DNA of 64,000 bases from Latrodectus hesperus (GCA_037975125.1 JAJQOW010000014.1:20291484-20355483); one strand, 5' to 3'; positions 28,580 through 39,902 are shown, numbered from the stretch's first letter. Translations and numbers: made by a program. Notes: generated by a model not told the origin, from the sequence alone.

Positions 28580-29005
28580 ATGAAACTCTGTTGTACCCTT
28601 TGCGGACTTTGTTTCTGCCGGGTAATCCAACTATTGGATCACCACAGAGTACACAGGGCAGAATTGCGCATTGAACGAGAAAGATCTTCCTTTCAGTCAC
28701 TTAATCGTCGCCTCCACCAAATGAAACTTCGGGGAATGCGTAAAAATCAAAACTACAATCAAGAGAATATGGATCCAGGGCACAACGCTCAACATTTCAA
28801 CGGTACAGAAAACTTATGCAAAAAAGATAATCTTTGTGAAAGACCATCAACATTCAGCAGCATTCCGCTTCAACCAACATCAAATGGTCATGAGATGAAA
28901 GATTGTGATCCAATACCGGAATCTTCGTTCATATGTGTATTATGTGATTATTCCGGCAAAAATTTGGAAGAACTGAATCTTCACTACCTGTCACATTTTG
29001 AATAG
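28580..29005 (+). CDS. Small protein with two C2H2 zinc fingers
   Basis: The first ATG of the open frame is at 28580 (the frame is closed by a TAA at 28499-28501). It encodes 141 residues ending in TAG. Finger 1 is near the N-terminus: C5-x2-C8-x12-H21-x3-H25. Finger 2 is at the C-terminus: C119-x2-C122-x12-H135-x3-H139. The linker is basic and then polar. This is probably a nucleic-acid-binding nuclear protein; the target is unknown. Base composition is clearly richer in GC than the surroundings and a polyadenylation signal AATAAA follows at 29049-29054, so this is a complete single-exon gene or a last exon. It starts 232 bp after the Harbinger element. Two-finger proteins this short are unusual, so upstream exons may exist. 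Confidence 0.6.
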   Translation: MKLCCTLCGLCFCRVIQLLDHHRVHRAELRIERERSSFQSLNRRLHQMKLRGMRKNQNYNQENMDPGHNAQHFNGTENLCKKDNLCERPSTFSSIPLQPTSNGHEMKDCDPIPESSFICVLCDYSGKNLEELNLHYLSHFE

Positions 29006-29048
29006 TATCAGTAATTTTTTATTGAAAATCTTTACAGCCATTTATTGC

Positions 29049-29054
29049 AATAAA
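29049..29054 (+). terminator. Polyadenylation signal AATAAA
   Basis: AATAAA lies 44 bp after the stop of the zinc-finger frame, a normal distance for a short 3' UTR. In AT-rich DNA such hexamers also occur by chance. Confidence 0.4.
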
Positions 29055-29301
29055 TGTACTTATATTAACAGACAAATATTTCAAAATTAAATATTTTTAA
29101 TCATCAATACTTAAATTAAAAATTATTTAATTTCAAACTTTTTAAAATCTCTTATGTTTTCCATTTCAAATGATATATTTTCTGTCTGTATTTCAGAATG
29201 CATGAAATAAAAGCATTATTTTGTCATTAATGCATTATGATTTTATCTTTCATTTCATAAAATGCTCAGTGTTACTTTTAGAATATTCCATGAAAATTAA
29301 C

Positions 29302-29360
29302 CCGATTAAATAAAAGAACTTAGTTTGCTTTATGCAAACTAAGTTCTTTTATTCAATCGG
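29302..29360. repeat. 27-bp near-perfect hairpin
   Basis: The arms 29302-29328 and 29334-29360 pair over 27 bp with one mismatch around a 5-base loop (TTTAT). The arm ends in GAACTTAGTTTGC at the loop. It lies about 300 bp downstream of the zinc-finger gene. It could be a fold-back element, or a transcript hairpin if that gene reads through. Confidence 0.9.
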
Positions 29361-29399
29361 ATTAATTTTAATCCGATTAAGATTATTGTTAGATTAATT

Positions 29400-31880
29400 T
29401 TTTGTCATACGATTAAAGAATTACAAATTCTTTAACATTAAATCCACTTTTTAAAAATAAGTTCTGGCTTATATGATAGTATCTTTTAACAATAATATAT
29501 ATTATATTACTGGATTTTATATATTTTTAATGTTTGAATTTGATATTTATTAAGCTTTGTGTTTATACTTTTACTAAATGCTATATTCCAAGATGTCTGA
29601 ATTAATTTTTAATGAAGTTTATTGATTATGTAATCAAGGTTAATGTTTTCATAAAATTTGAAATATTTTTTGATTGTTAATGTTTATTGTTTTTAAACTA
29701 TATTAATAGCTGCCTTTAATAATTTAAACTTAAAATGAGTCTATTTTTGAAATAGATACTTCTATATAATAGAATTGTAATATAAGCCTCAAACACTGAT
29801 TGCACGCTTCAAAAATAAATCTAAGAATTTTAATACATGACGTGTTGACATAAGAATGCAAAAACTTTTTAACGATGTTAAAAAACATTTTCATTCAAAG
29901 TAGTCTCTTAAGAAAATATTTTTGAAATAATTATTAATGACAGTTGAGAAACTATGCAAAATAAATTGAATAAGTTGTAAAGCATTTTCATTAAAGAAAA
30001 TAAACTAAAGTATTTCAGATGCTTTCACTCAGAAAATTAATCAGCAAATTACATAAAGGCACATATGTTAGAAATGATAGAAAATTATTCGATTGCAAAC
30101 CACTTTTGAATCATTACTTTTCATTCAGAATATTATCTTATCCATCGAAAGAAGCAAATATCATGCTCATATTATAATATTCAACTCTTTGAAAATTGTT
30201 TAATTAATAAATTAAGATAGATAATTTGCAATTTTTAATATAAATTGTAAATAGTGTATTCAATTTATAACGGGGTAAAATGTTTCAAACATGAAGTAAG
30301 TTTCAAAATTATATCATCTATCAAAAATCAGAAAGGTCTAAAAGAGTCTGGTTTTTGATATACCAAAGACTATCATAAGCAGATAATTCTAAAACAGCAA
30401 TCTCTTATCAGATTATTTCACATTAATGAAACAATTTGACAACGGGGATCACTATAAAAAATTGCTTTCTCTTATTTCTCAATCAAAAATTAAAAAAAAA
30501 ATAACTTTTCTCATAATTTTTTATTAACACCTGGAAAATTAAATGCTGTTAAATCATACGCGCAACAAGCCAGGAGTTCAACATGTTTGATTCAGAATTG
30601 TAATTTCCAAATTTTTTATCCATTGATACGTAATTAAATTATTAGTGTTATAGCAGTAAATAATTCTTTTTATGATTCTCTTATTCATTCAATTTAAATT
30701 CTTCTTGCTTCTCAGTTTAATTTTTTTCTTTTATTATATAGTGTTTTACATACAGATAATTTCAAATTTGTAGATATGTATTGTATTCACTCAATATTCG
30801 TGTAGATGTATCATGCTAAGAAGAATTTATAAAAATAACACACTAAAAATTTTGCTTAGTTATAGAAACATTTCCAATTCAGTGAGTTTTGAACATTAGG
30901 AATTGTGTTAAAAAAATTTAAACCGCTGCTCCTATTTTATTTTAAAGCTTTCATTAGATTTAAAAAAGACTTATTAGATTTTAAAAAATTTAATGCTTGT
31001 GAGAAGCTCGCATTAACCTATAGAATTAATATAGCAATGAAACAGACAATGAGATAAAATCTTATAGTAAGTTTTCAACTTTTAATGAAGTTAACCTTAA
31101 ACTTCGCACACATTCAGTTCAAATCTACATGAAAAATAGTTGAAGTGTTTGATTTATAAAACTTGAATTGTATTATTTATATTGTATGTAAAATTGGTAT
31201 TCATTTTACTGAAGAAAATTAATTTAATATTTGAAATTCAGCACAAGAATAGCCAATTCACAATACGTATTATAGAATTGCAGCAAATTGTATTGGTGAC
31301 ACAATTTACAATTTTTTAATAAATATGGTGACTTTTATATAGATGTTTTTCATTTCTTTTCTTAAATAATTTTGATGAAATCAATAAAAATCACTTTTTT
31401 TTACTAAATTTTTGATTTATTTTTACTAATGATTAGAGTTTTTATAAAATTGTTAAATTATTAACACTTTTGTCTAAAATCTATATTTAAATTTTTAAAA
31501 AATCTGGAGTAAACTGTATTAAATGCAAAAAATAACAGTATACTCAAAATATTGTTTAGCTCTAAAAAAATTTATTTTTATTCATATTTTACATTTTCTA
31601 CACAACTTACTTTGTGACTATAACTACTCATTAAGGCATTAAAAATATTATTTCAAACTGAATTAAACTTTTCGGTCCTTTTTAAAGCTTTATAATTGAG
31701 AATCATTTTTACATTTCATCATAAATTAAACATATTTCGATGGTAAATTTATAAAATAAAATATATTTACATTAATGATATAGAAAATGTTATTTTGTAA
31801 CCTTTTTAATGTTTACAGTTTTTATTTTAATTGTTTATTGTTTTCCTTTGTTTTATTCTTTATTAAGATTACTATAATTA

Positions 31881-31913
<33 letters not shown>

Positions 31914-32471
31914 TGTGTATATTTTATTATGGTCTCATTGATAAATAAAAATACGTAAATGTAAATTAAAGAGGGAAAGTAAATACTGCAAATAATTTCA
32001 CAATTTTTGACAGATTTGTACAATAAAGTTTCTAAGCACATTTATGTTTGAATATTTATTTAAATTTATTTCGAAATATTTATAATTCTAACTTTAAATT
32101 TAAGAAAACACATCCTTTTGATTCTGCTTAAAAACACATCTTCCAAAAATTGCCCTTCTTAATTTCATGTGGTTTTCAAGTCTTGGAATTCACTTAATAC
32201 TTCCTCTATTATTTATGATTACTCACATCCTAGAAAGTAATCAGAGCTTACCGCACGAATCTCTTTCCTCCCAGGAGAGATTTAAAATGTGTCATTAGAT
32301 ATTTTGGATTGCTCGAATATGGAAAACTTTATCATATTTGTGAACAATTATTTATCTTCAATTTGGTGTATTTGTACCGAAAATTATATTAAGTAGTAAG
32401 ATAGGTAAGACAAAGTATTTGTACTCAATGAAATATATGCATTTTTTACTGTAACAAAGGAATAGGAGTTA
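29400..32471. other. AT-rich intergenic DNA, no gene recognised
   Basis: Three kilobases without a convincing frame. The only structure is the interrupted TA tract at 31879-31915. Confidence 0.55.
31879..31915. repeat. Short interrupted (TA)n tract
   Basis: About 37 bp of TA repeats with a CA interruption. Confidence 0.9.
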
Positions 32472-32743
32472 CCACCCAACTTGTCTAGTGGTCAGCGTGT
32501 CTGACTGTGGATAGGGAGGTCCTGGGTTTGAATCCCGGTTCGGGCATGGATGTACTTTCTGTATCTATCCTGTCTTTGTCCTTTCCTTGTATGAATGTGG
32601 AGTGAATGGTTGTCTACCCTATTAACGGATACCTATAATACGTGTGTACTGAGGAAGTCGGAGTCCACGCCAAAATATGGTCCAGTTGGAAAAGTGGAGC
32701 AGCACACCCCATATTACCAGCCTGGCTGGCACATGACAACAAC
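32472..32743 (+). mobile_element. tRNA-derived SINE, family 1, copy 1
   Basis: The head resembles a tRNA: an A-box-like TCTAGTGGTCAGCGTG near 32484 and a B box GGTTTGAATCC at 32525-32535. A family-specific body follows, ending in CTGGCTGGCACATGACAAC. It shares this structure over its full length with 41066-41330 and 48052-48325. A short candidate target duplication, GAATAGGA, flanks it (32460 and 32747). It is not a functional tRNA gene, because the 3' half of the cloverleaf is replaced by the body. Confidence 0.88.
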
Positions 32744-32912
32744 AATGAATAGGAAAATTAAATCGGTAGAAGATGATTGAAATAATGAAATCGTGAATCA
32801 AAGGAAAAAATATGATTAGCAAAAAATATCTTATTTAAAAGAATTACGAGAAAATATTGGTGTAACCATAAATTAATTTTTAAATATGAATATTGTCAAA
32901 ATCAGAATCTAG

Positions 32913-33088
32913 GTTTGGTTTGTTTGTCGCTCAACGGTCATTTTTTGCATATGAGGGCTAATTAGACGTGGCCTACGGCTTAAAGTGGATTCCGAACTAC
33001 TACAAACATCCACGCCCAAGATGGAATTTGAACCCACGAACTACTGAACCGAAGACAAGAGCGCTAACCATTCGGCTGCCAGCTCAGC
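32913..33088 (-). mobile_element. tRNA-derived SINE, family 2
   Basis: It is flanked by a perfect 14-bp target duplication AAATCAGAATCTAG (32899-32912 and 33089-33102). On the minus strand it begins with a tRNA-like head (GGCAGCCGAATGGTTAGCGC, an A box) and a B box GGTTCAAATTC (33034-33024), followed by a short unrelated body. The body differs from family 1, so this is a separate SINE family. Length is about 176 bp. Confidence 0.88.
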
Positions 33089-33102
33089 AAATCAGAATCT
33101 AG

Positions 33103-35074
33103 TAAAGTGCACTTGTTAAAAATGACCATACAAGTATTTATTTTAAATGATTAAAATTTAAATAAAATAATGATTTGTCATTAAAATATTCTGAAAAATG
33201 ATTAATTAATTAAATAGAAATAATATTAAAATAGATTGTACTATTAATTTCAGATAGCATCCAGACTAAAACTTTTTTAACTGGAACATTTTTGTTTGAA
33301 CGTGTGGAAGAAAACTTTCAATTTAAGAACGTGATAAATAAATGATTTCACCATTATTATTAATGTATAATTTTTTCATTTGAAACCTCACAAAAGCGGA
33401 TATAACTGATGAAATAATTCTTTTCTAAGCTGTTGGTTTCATGTTAGAAACATGTGCAAGTCACTAAATGTATTTGAAAGAAACTTTTAACTATGATTAA
33501 ATCCATGCGGTGACACTTTTGAGTTTTCATTGGGCATGGCATGCATAGATGAAGGCTAACGCGAACCCTGAATGATCTGCGTACTGTAATGAATGGTGAC
33601 TGAAGACGGTTACCTGAGGCAGCAAATAATAGACTAATTATTTAAAACCCTTACTGGAGGAGGAGTCGTACGTAACTGCCCAAAATGGACGCATTGGACA
33701 ACAAATAAAGTAGTTTATAATGAGTTTATATGTCAATTTATTTAACCATTTGCACATTCATCTTACCACATTCGTTCTCGAAATTTTCTTGTCACTATAT
33801 GAAATAATTTGCATGTTGTAATTTAGCTTTTGAGGAACCTAGATGTGAGCATTTCTACCTTGTTTAATTTTGACGTCGTTTTCATAATGGAGTCGTAAAA
33901 GATTTACGTAATTCCATATAAAAATTGCAATTTTAATAAATAACATTGTTTTAAATATATAAATTTTATTTTATAGTATTGAAGTTTTTTTAAAGTATTA
34001 TGAAATGACAAGTAATTAACACAAGGGATTTACCAGAGTACAAAACGTAATGAACTTACATTTATTAACATTCAGGCAAATTTTTACCCAAACACATTAC
34101 AATAATTATATTTTTACATATCCTCAAACTCACATTTATATTTCACATCCAGTGAGAGCATCTTTAAATGCAGCATGTAATACAATTTGATGGATACAGG
34201 AAATACAGCTTTAAATAGCCATCTTTAACTTTGTTAAAGACGATGGGATATTGTGATGTATTCTGGATTTTACATAACCAACCAGTAATGAATTAACTGT
34301 GATTAAGTTTGGGAGTAATTTATTCTTACAGTAAACAATGTATAGTCATTCCTCACTAAATTTGCTTATAAGAAAAATCTTCAAATTATACGCTGTACGA
34401 AGTGGTCCAAAGCCCTGGATGAATGTTACTGTATGAAGATTACTTTCGAACGCTTTACTTTCCTCGAGAATATTTTTAAATTTGCTTTCTGCATTAGCTA
34501 ATCATATATTCCAGTCTTTTTGTGGCACAGCATTAGTTCACCTAAAATAATATATATGCGTATTTCTAACAATTTAATCTTATAAGGAAATATTTATAGA
34601 GGCATATAAATAGGGAATACTATCAATGATATAAACATAATAAATATTATCATGAATTCGTTGATCTGTTAGATAGAATCACAGAAGGAATTAACGAATG
34701 GTTAAATTATATGCATTTCCCAAACCATGGCAAACCTTTAATATGATATATATGAAAAACAAAATTACTTTATAAAATCAAGTAATACTTTTCATAAAAA
34801 TTCGATCATTTAATCAGCTGCAAAATTGCATGCATATTTTAATCAATATATTTACGTCCCAGCTTGTGTATATTTAGGAATCTTATTAGTGTCATATACC
34901 TGATTTCATCAATAATGCATTCAGTTTATTCCAATTCAGATATACCTAATGACTGAAATATTAGGCCGTGACTTGAAATAGAAAGAGTGTATTAAAATTG
35001 TTGTTTGGAAAACATTGCGATTTAAAAAGATATCAGTATTTTTAATTGCATTAGTTATTTACGAAATTGTCTTA
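33103..35074. other. Intergenic DNA, one GC-richer patch
   Basis: A less AT-rich block at about 33500-33700 and another at 34390-34460 may be old repeat fragments, but neither has coding capacity or recognisable ends. No gene was recognised. Confidence 0.45.
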
Positions 35075-35094
35075 TTATTTACTTAATTTGAGTC

Positions 35095-35320
35095 TCGCGT
35101 TGTTATTGCTTATGACACTTGGACGAGCCAAGCTCACTATGCCTTTGGCAGAGCAAATTAAGTCAAGGAGAGCGTCTTTCGTTTGGATCAGAGCACCACG
35201 AAGGTGAAAGTACGACATTGCTCTTTTTAAGATGCCTCGTAATTTTGAACCACGGCCAGGTGACGAGGCCACACCCGATCTGGCACCCTCTGTTCGTCTA
35301 TAAAACATATTCAGAGTAAG
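35095..35320. repeat. GC-rich block, possible old interspersed repeat
   Basis: About 225 bp are much richer in GC than the flanks. Both strands have open frames of 66-77 codons, as expected from GC-rich DNA, and neither translation resembles a known domain. On the minus strand a GGTTCAAAAT stretch is weakly B-box-like, so a decayed tRNA-derived SINE is one option. No target duplication was found. Confidence 0.3.
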
Positions 35321-37815
35321 GAGCGTAATTTATAAAATCCTCTTTAAAGATTATTATTAAAGGGTCGAGACTGGTTTCATAAGCATTTAAATGCACGTGT
35401 GGTAGAGAGTTTTGGGAAATGGCAAACCATGTTCTCTTTAGTAGCAAGAAATTTCTGAAACTGCAAAGATAGTTTCTTTCAGTATTTTTGTAATACATTA
35501 TGGAAATAATGGAAAAAATGAAAAATCTCTGAAACAATTATACTTTTTAACATCCCAAGCGGTCTTCCACGATAGCAATTTTAAAGGAGCCAAAAGAGCA
35601 ACAAACCTTCGTTCTTGAAATAAGCAGAATTTTCAAACGATGTATTGTGGTATGAGTAACTTTACAGTGAATTCAAATTAGCTTTAAATATAAATTTTTT
35701 TATTCTACGCCCGTCCTTTGCATCTCTGCCATTAATCCACGAGTAGCTCAATGAAAAAGAACAAGTATAAAAACAAGAATAAAGTCTTTCAGTAGCCTCA
35801 AAAGAGAAAATGGTTTGAAATCAAAGATTGATTGAATTATTTACAAATGATGTAACTTAACATTAAAAAAAGAAGAATAGCTTATGTTTTAAACTATACA
35901 GAGACCAGAATAATGATATAATAGTCATTCTGTTTCATGAAACTATTCACAATTCATTCTCGGACATAATTCGATAACATAAGCGATTTTATTTATTCAA
36001 TTTTTTGCACTATTCCCTAAGGGTTCCTCAATTCTTTTATTAATCAATTTCCATGGTATTTGTACAATTTAAGATTTATTTCATCTTAAGTATCCATCAA
36101 CTGCATTAAAAACAATTTAAAAATTTCTTACATTGGAAAGAGTTTCCTATAAACAACCGATATTACATAGTGATTAACAATATTTTTCATTCACTATATC
36201 AAAAAATTTTAACTTTGATTCATATTTTGTGGAATAAACGTATATAAACTCTTGAACCTTCCTATACTTGAACAAATTTAGAGAGCCAGATATCGGCAAT
36301 AATTAAATATTGAAAATCTTTTGAGTTTTCTTGTTTTAATTTCATTTGAAACCACTCGCGTTTTTCGATGTTTAATGAATTTAGGAAACATTTAGGGTTA
36401 CATCATTCCATTCTATAATATAATAAAAACCAAGGAAATATTTATATTATTTTCGATTATTTTTATTTGGATTCAATTTTGAATTCTACATTCCTAATAA
36501 TCCTGTTGATTAATTGAATTTTGATGACATTTGGTGCACACGTTAACCAACTTATAGGATAAATATTTCTGAATGAAGAATACTTCCAAAGTTAATAGCA
36601 AAGTAATAAATAGTTCCATAGTTAAAAAAAGGAAATATTAACAGAACCATTAAAATATTTGCTTAGATTGTGCTCAACGTGTGTTTCATTGATACATTAT
36701 GTTTTGTTCAATAATAGTAAGAAAAATCTGTAAAAATTTAGCAAAATTACGTGAAATGTAAAATTTTAACTCAAGCAAAGTCTTAATTCCTCTTCTATAA
36801 ACATGGTGTTTTTAGGAATCCAGCAACTAGAAATTTAATTAAGACAGTTGCTTCAGGGAACACACAACACATGGAAAAAACTAAGTGATAAGTTTTGCTG
36901 TTCCCACATGGAAACACGAAGTCATAATTTTTACTATTTACAATTCCATACAGAAAAAAACGCTACATTTGTTCCTATTATTTCTATAAACTGTGCGTCA
37001 TCAAAATCGACTGAGAATTGAAGTCAACATAAATTTTGCGCGACTTAGAGAAGGTAGCATTTGCACCATATAAATCTTGTATAAATCTCATTTCATACTG
37101 ATTTCATTTTCAACTGATTTAGGTAATTCTCTAATGATGATACAAGCAAATCTCTAGTGTCTAAAATAAAATCTATAATAATCATCTTCAAACATTTATT
37201 TGACATAATTTTGGAGCCCAATCCTTTTAAATAAATATATCTCCCAAAAAAGCCAAGATATTCCTTCCGTTCTCTTAGTTTTATCCTTAAAGTTACATCT
37301 TTCTTCTACAAATGCAAGATTATAGATAACTGAAATATTCAAAATTAGTTTTGCTAACGAATCCCTGTATAGATTTGAAATTTCTGAGTTAGGAATCTCA
37401 GAAAAATTTATTTGGTTCAGATGTTAGCTTTTGTTATGTCCAATATTATTTCTGCATTAACCATATTACGTATATAACAAATTTCGCCAAACTATGGAAG
37501 TTAACATAGATCACTGAATTAGTTCAGATTAATTTTATAGCTATCAAGTATTAAAACTCAATTTATAGAATGGCAAATTTCAGAAATAGAAAATTTTTAA
37601 CATGGTGTAAGTTATCAAACATTAATAACAATTTCAATAGTTCCATTAAACATAAGTGAAATACAGACGTTATTGGATGCTCATTTCCCGAAAGATAAGA
37701 AACTTTTCCACTTCGCCCATGGAATTGTCTCCGAGATGCATTGTCTGTAAGGTCGAGACTTCACGAGTAGCCATACTGCACCAAAATCAAAAAACGAGTT
37801 AATTAGTATTAACTT

Positions 37816-37887
<72 letters not shown>

Positions 37888-38026
37888 TTACATATATACT
37901 TACTGTTACTAGCTACTTGCACTTTAAAATTACGAAAAGTAATTTTTAATTGCTTTGTACATCATGCTGTGTGAACTTTGAGGTTCTATTCCATTTCTTC
38001 CAGTTCTGTGAATATCCATTTTCTAA
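35321..38026. other. AT-rich intergenic DNA, nothing recognised
   Basis: Apart from the TA microsatellite at 37819-37879 I see no structure. A 34-codon minus-strand frame starting at 37774 (MATREVSTLQTMHL) is too short to call. Confidence 0.5.
37819..37879. repeat. (TA)n microsatellite
   Basis: An uninterrupted TA tract of about 61 bp. Confidence 0.95.
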
Positions 38027-38870
38027 CTATAACTTGGGATCTGTAATGAGATAGAATTTGCAAATGTTAGGTAAAGTAACACATTTATACGTAATGAAAG
38101 CTTCAGTAGTCTTTTCCAATACAAACTGCCAAAACGAGATTTTAAAACAAAATATCTTTCTTCTGTATTTGTTTTCTGTGAAAGTTGTGTTGTGAACTTC
38201 TTCAGAATCTACTCCAGCAATAATTGGAGTCTTTAGCCAAAGCTCCAATAAATAACCCCTATCACCTATGACAAAAGTTATTTATATAAGTTGGGTGAGT
38301 CTAATAGAAAGAAATAATTTTGAAAAATAAAATCTTTACTAACTTACCCAACAACTATTCGATTCCGTTGTCACATATAGCTCAACATGTCCAATTTTAA
38401 CCTTGCGCCATGAAACCCAAACCACCAACCATCTATTCATTGTTATATATGCTGAACTGTTGTTCTTAATGAGGAATATCTCCAAATGTATAAATCACGC
38501 GAAGTGCAATTATATCTAACATTACAGCTTAAAAAATTACTAATCTTCATTAGGTAACTAAAAAAATTTTATCATTCCACATTTCAATCTTTTATATGGT
38601 AATATAAATTCTTGTATTGTTCTACAATTCTTATTTGTATAATCTAGCTTAATTCATTGAAACAATTATCACCTTACCATCTGAACATGGAGTGAATATG
38701 TCAAATATCAGCTAAGAAATATGTGTTCCTGGTGTTGACAATCACTTCTATGTGGAGCTATCATTTCTAACTGAGTACAATCAGTTGCTCCAATTACACC
38801 AGGAAAATTTCATTTTATTATTGTAGCTTTATTTCTTGAAGCTGCCCAATATTTAAAACTAATTATTTTT
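38027..38870 (-). pseudogene. HARBI1-like transposase relic (DDE nuclease)
   Basis: Read on the minus strand in broken frames, three conserved blocks appear in the right order. Block 1 (about 38830-38690) reads NFPGVIGATDCTQLEMIAPH, the FPGVIGxxDGTH motif with the first catalytic D kept. Block 2 (about 38430-38380) is weak (WFGFHGARL, compare WPGSxHDAR). Block 3 (38290-38027) reads GDRGYLLELWLKTPI, the GDxGYPLxPWLxTPI motif with the second catalytic D, then a diverged C-terminal helix where the final catalytic E seems lost. Stops lie between blocks. It is a second, older Harbinger insertion, unrelated in position to the element at 26474-28347. No terminal repeats were found. Confidence 0.7.
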
Positions 38871-39005
38871 AGATAAATATGAAATCAAAATCCAAATATT
38901 GTGGAAAAGCATACCTTAAATTAGTTTGAAAAACAAATTGTTTTTGAAATTATTTCCTTACATTTGCTTCAACTTTTAAGCAAATCTCTCGCCCAATTAA
39001 AAGGC

Positions 39006-39242
39006 TCAAGCTACGAGTTTCTGCTTTTCTTTTCTATTATCTCTATTGAACGTTATCTCGATGAGGGAGACATAGAAACACAAGAACATCTTAAGATCAA
39101 TTTTGACAATTTGTTGTTGACTCAGCAATTGATTGATTTGCGTAAAATGAACATGGTACATCAGCAAATCGTCATTCCATTTAGACATTTTAGCATTGTT
39201 TACGACGTCTTTTCTGGAAGCTTTAGTTGTTGCTATCCAAAC
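39006..39242 (-). other. Open extension of the Nudix-like frame after one TGA
   Basis: Beyond the TGA at 39243-39245 the same frame stays open for 79 codons to a second stop at 39006. The translation has hydrophobic and polar blocks (for example KMSKWNDDLLMYHVHF) and could be the original C-terminal part of the protein. Either the TGA is a nonsense mutation or the open stretch is chance; 79 codons without a stop is uncommon in DNA this AT-rich. Confidence 0.4.
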
Positions 39243-39902
39243 TCATCGAAGTGTATTTCTTCTTTTAAAAACCGAACTCCTTCGATTATGAAATAATATT
39301 GAGAATAAAGGAGCCACGCAACCACGGAACTTGAGCCGAATAACTGGACACAATTCGACTTGATGTTTATTGAATCTGAATTTAAAACCAAACTCTTCTC
39401 GGAATTCAGTATATGCTACAAGAAACAAGCGAAATTTGATATCGTGACTACGAACTTCACCAGCTTGCATTTGTCCGTGTGGAAAATCGTATTCATCTTC
39501 AAAGGGATCCGAGTCTGTCGAGAAACGTTGGTAATCAAGTCTATCTTGATCATCCAAACTAAGCAAAACGCGGTCTTCGAAATCCTGCTTGATTTCATTG
39601 AAGCAACAAGTTGATTGGTTTGGTTTTACAGCGCAAGGTCCAAATAAGTACAAGCTGCGTGTGAAGCAACAAGATGCGGGCTTCTTTTTCTGGCAGTGTA
39701 AATCAATGTAATAGTTTTGAACACTATATGGGACTCTTCGAAGAATGAGAGCTATGCGATTGTCGATAGTTTTTACAATTAGTCCGTACGAATTAGAACA
39801 ATATTTTCCGACATGATTTTTCCGTATCATTTCAGAATGGCTGTGGTTCGTAATTTGCAATCCTTGATATTTATCTAAAATGATAATATTGGATCGCATC
39901 AT
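39243..39902 (-). CDS. Nudix hydrolase-like protein
   Basis: An intron-free frame of 219 codons, the longest non-transposon frame tied to one exon in the window. The centre holds a Nudix-box-like signature (canonical Gx5Ex7REUxEExGU): G143-x5-E149, as in DFPHGQMQAGE, then TEFREEFGF at 165-173. The second part supplies E, U, EE, G and U, with T for the usual R, and the loop is 8 residues longer than canonical. The N-terminal part (YGLIVKTIDNRIALILRRVP) looks like the beta-strand that opens Nudix domains. Nudix enzymes cleave nucleoside diphosphates linked to another group, including NAD derivatives, ADP-ribose and mRNA caps. The frame is also open upstream of the ATG to an acceptor-like TTTTCTCTTTTAG just before 39937, so it may be a last exon. 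Relatives could be cellular or from large DNA viruses; I cannot tell which. Confidence 0.5.
   Translation of the reverse strand: MMRSNIIILDKYQGLQITNHSHSEMIRKNHVGKYCSNSYGLIVKTIDNRIALILRRVPYSVQNYYIDLHCQKKKPASCCFTRSLYLFGPCAVKPNQSTCCFNEIKQDFEDRVLLSLDDQDRLDYQRFSTDSDPFEDEYDFPHGQMQAGEVRSHDIKFRLFLVAYTEFREEFGFKFRFNKHQVELCPVIRLKFRGCVAPLFSILFHNRRSSVFKRRNTLR

Noticed and set aside
28371..28700. 109-codon minus-strand frame
   Set aside because: It is antisense to the start of the zinc-finger frame, in a GC-richer region where open frames arise easily.
32472..32560. Possible tRNA genes at the A-box/B-box sites (also 41066, 48052, 33020, 25210)
   Set aside because: The cloverleaf is not completed, the same body follows in several copies and target duplications are present, so these are SINEs.
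34320..34470. Possible pogo/Tigger-like transposon end
   Set aside because: A short stretch looked faintly familiar, but there is no inverted partner and no TA duplication.
39360..39614. Plus-strand frames over the Nudix-like region
   Set aside because: They are antisense shadows and their translations have no motif, whereas the minus strand has a Nudix box.
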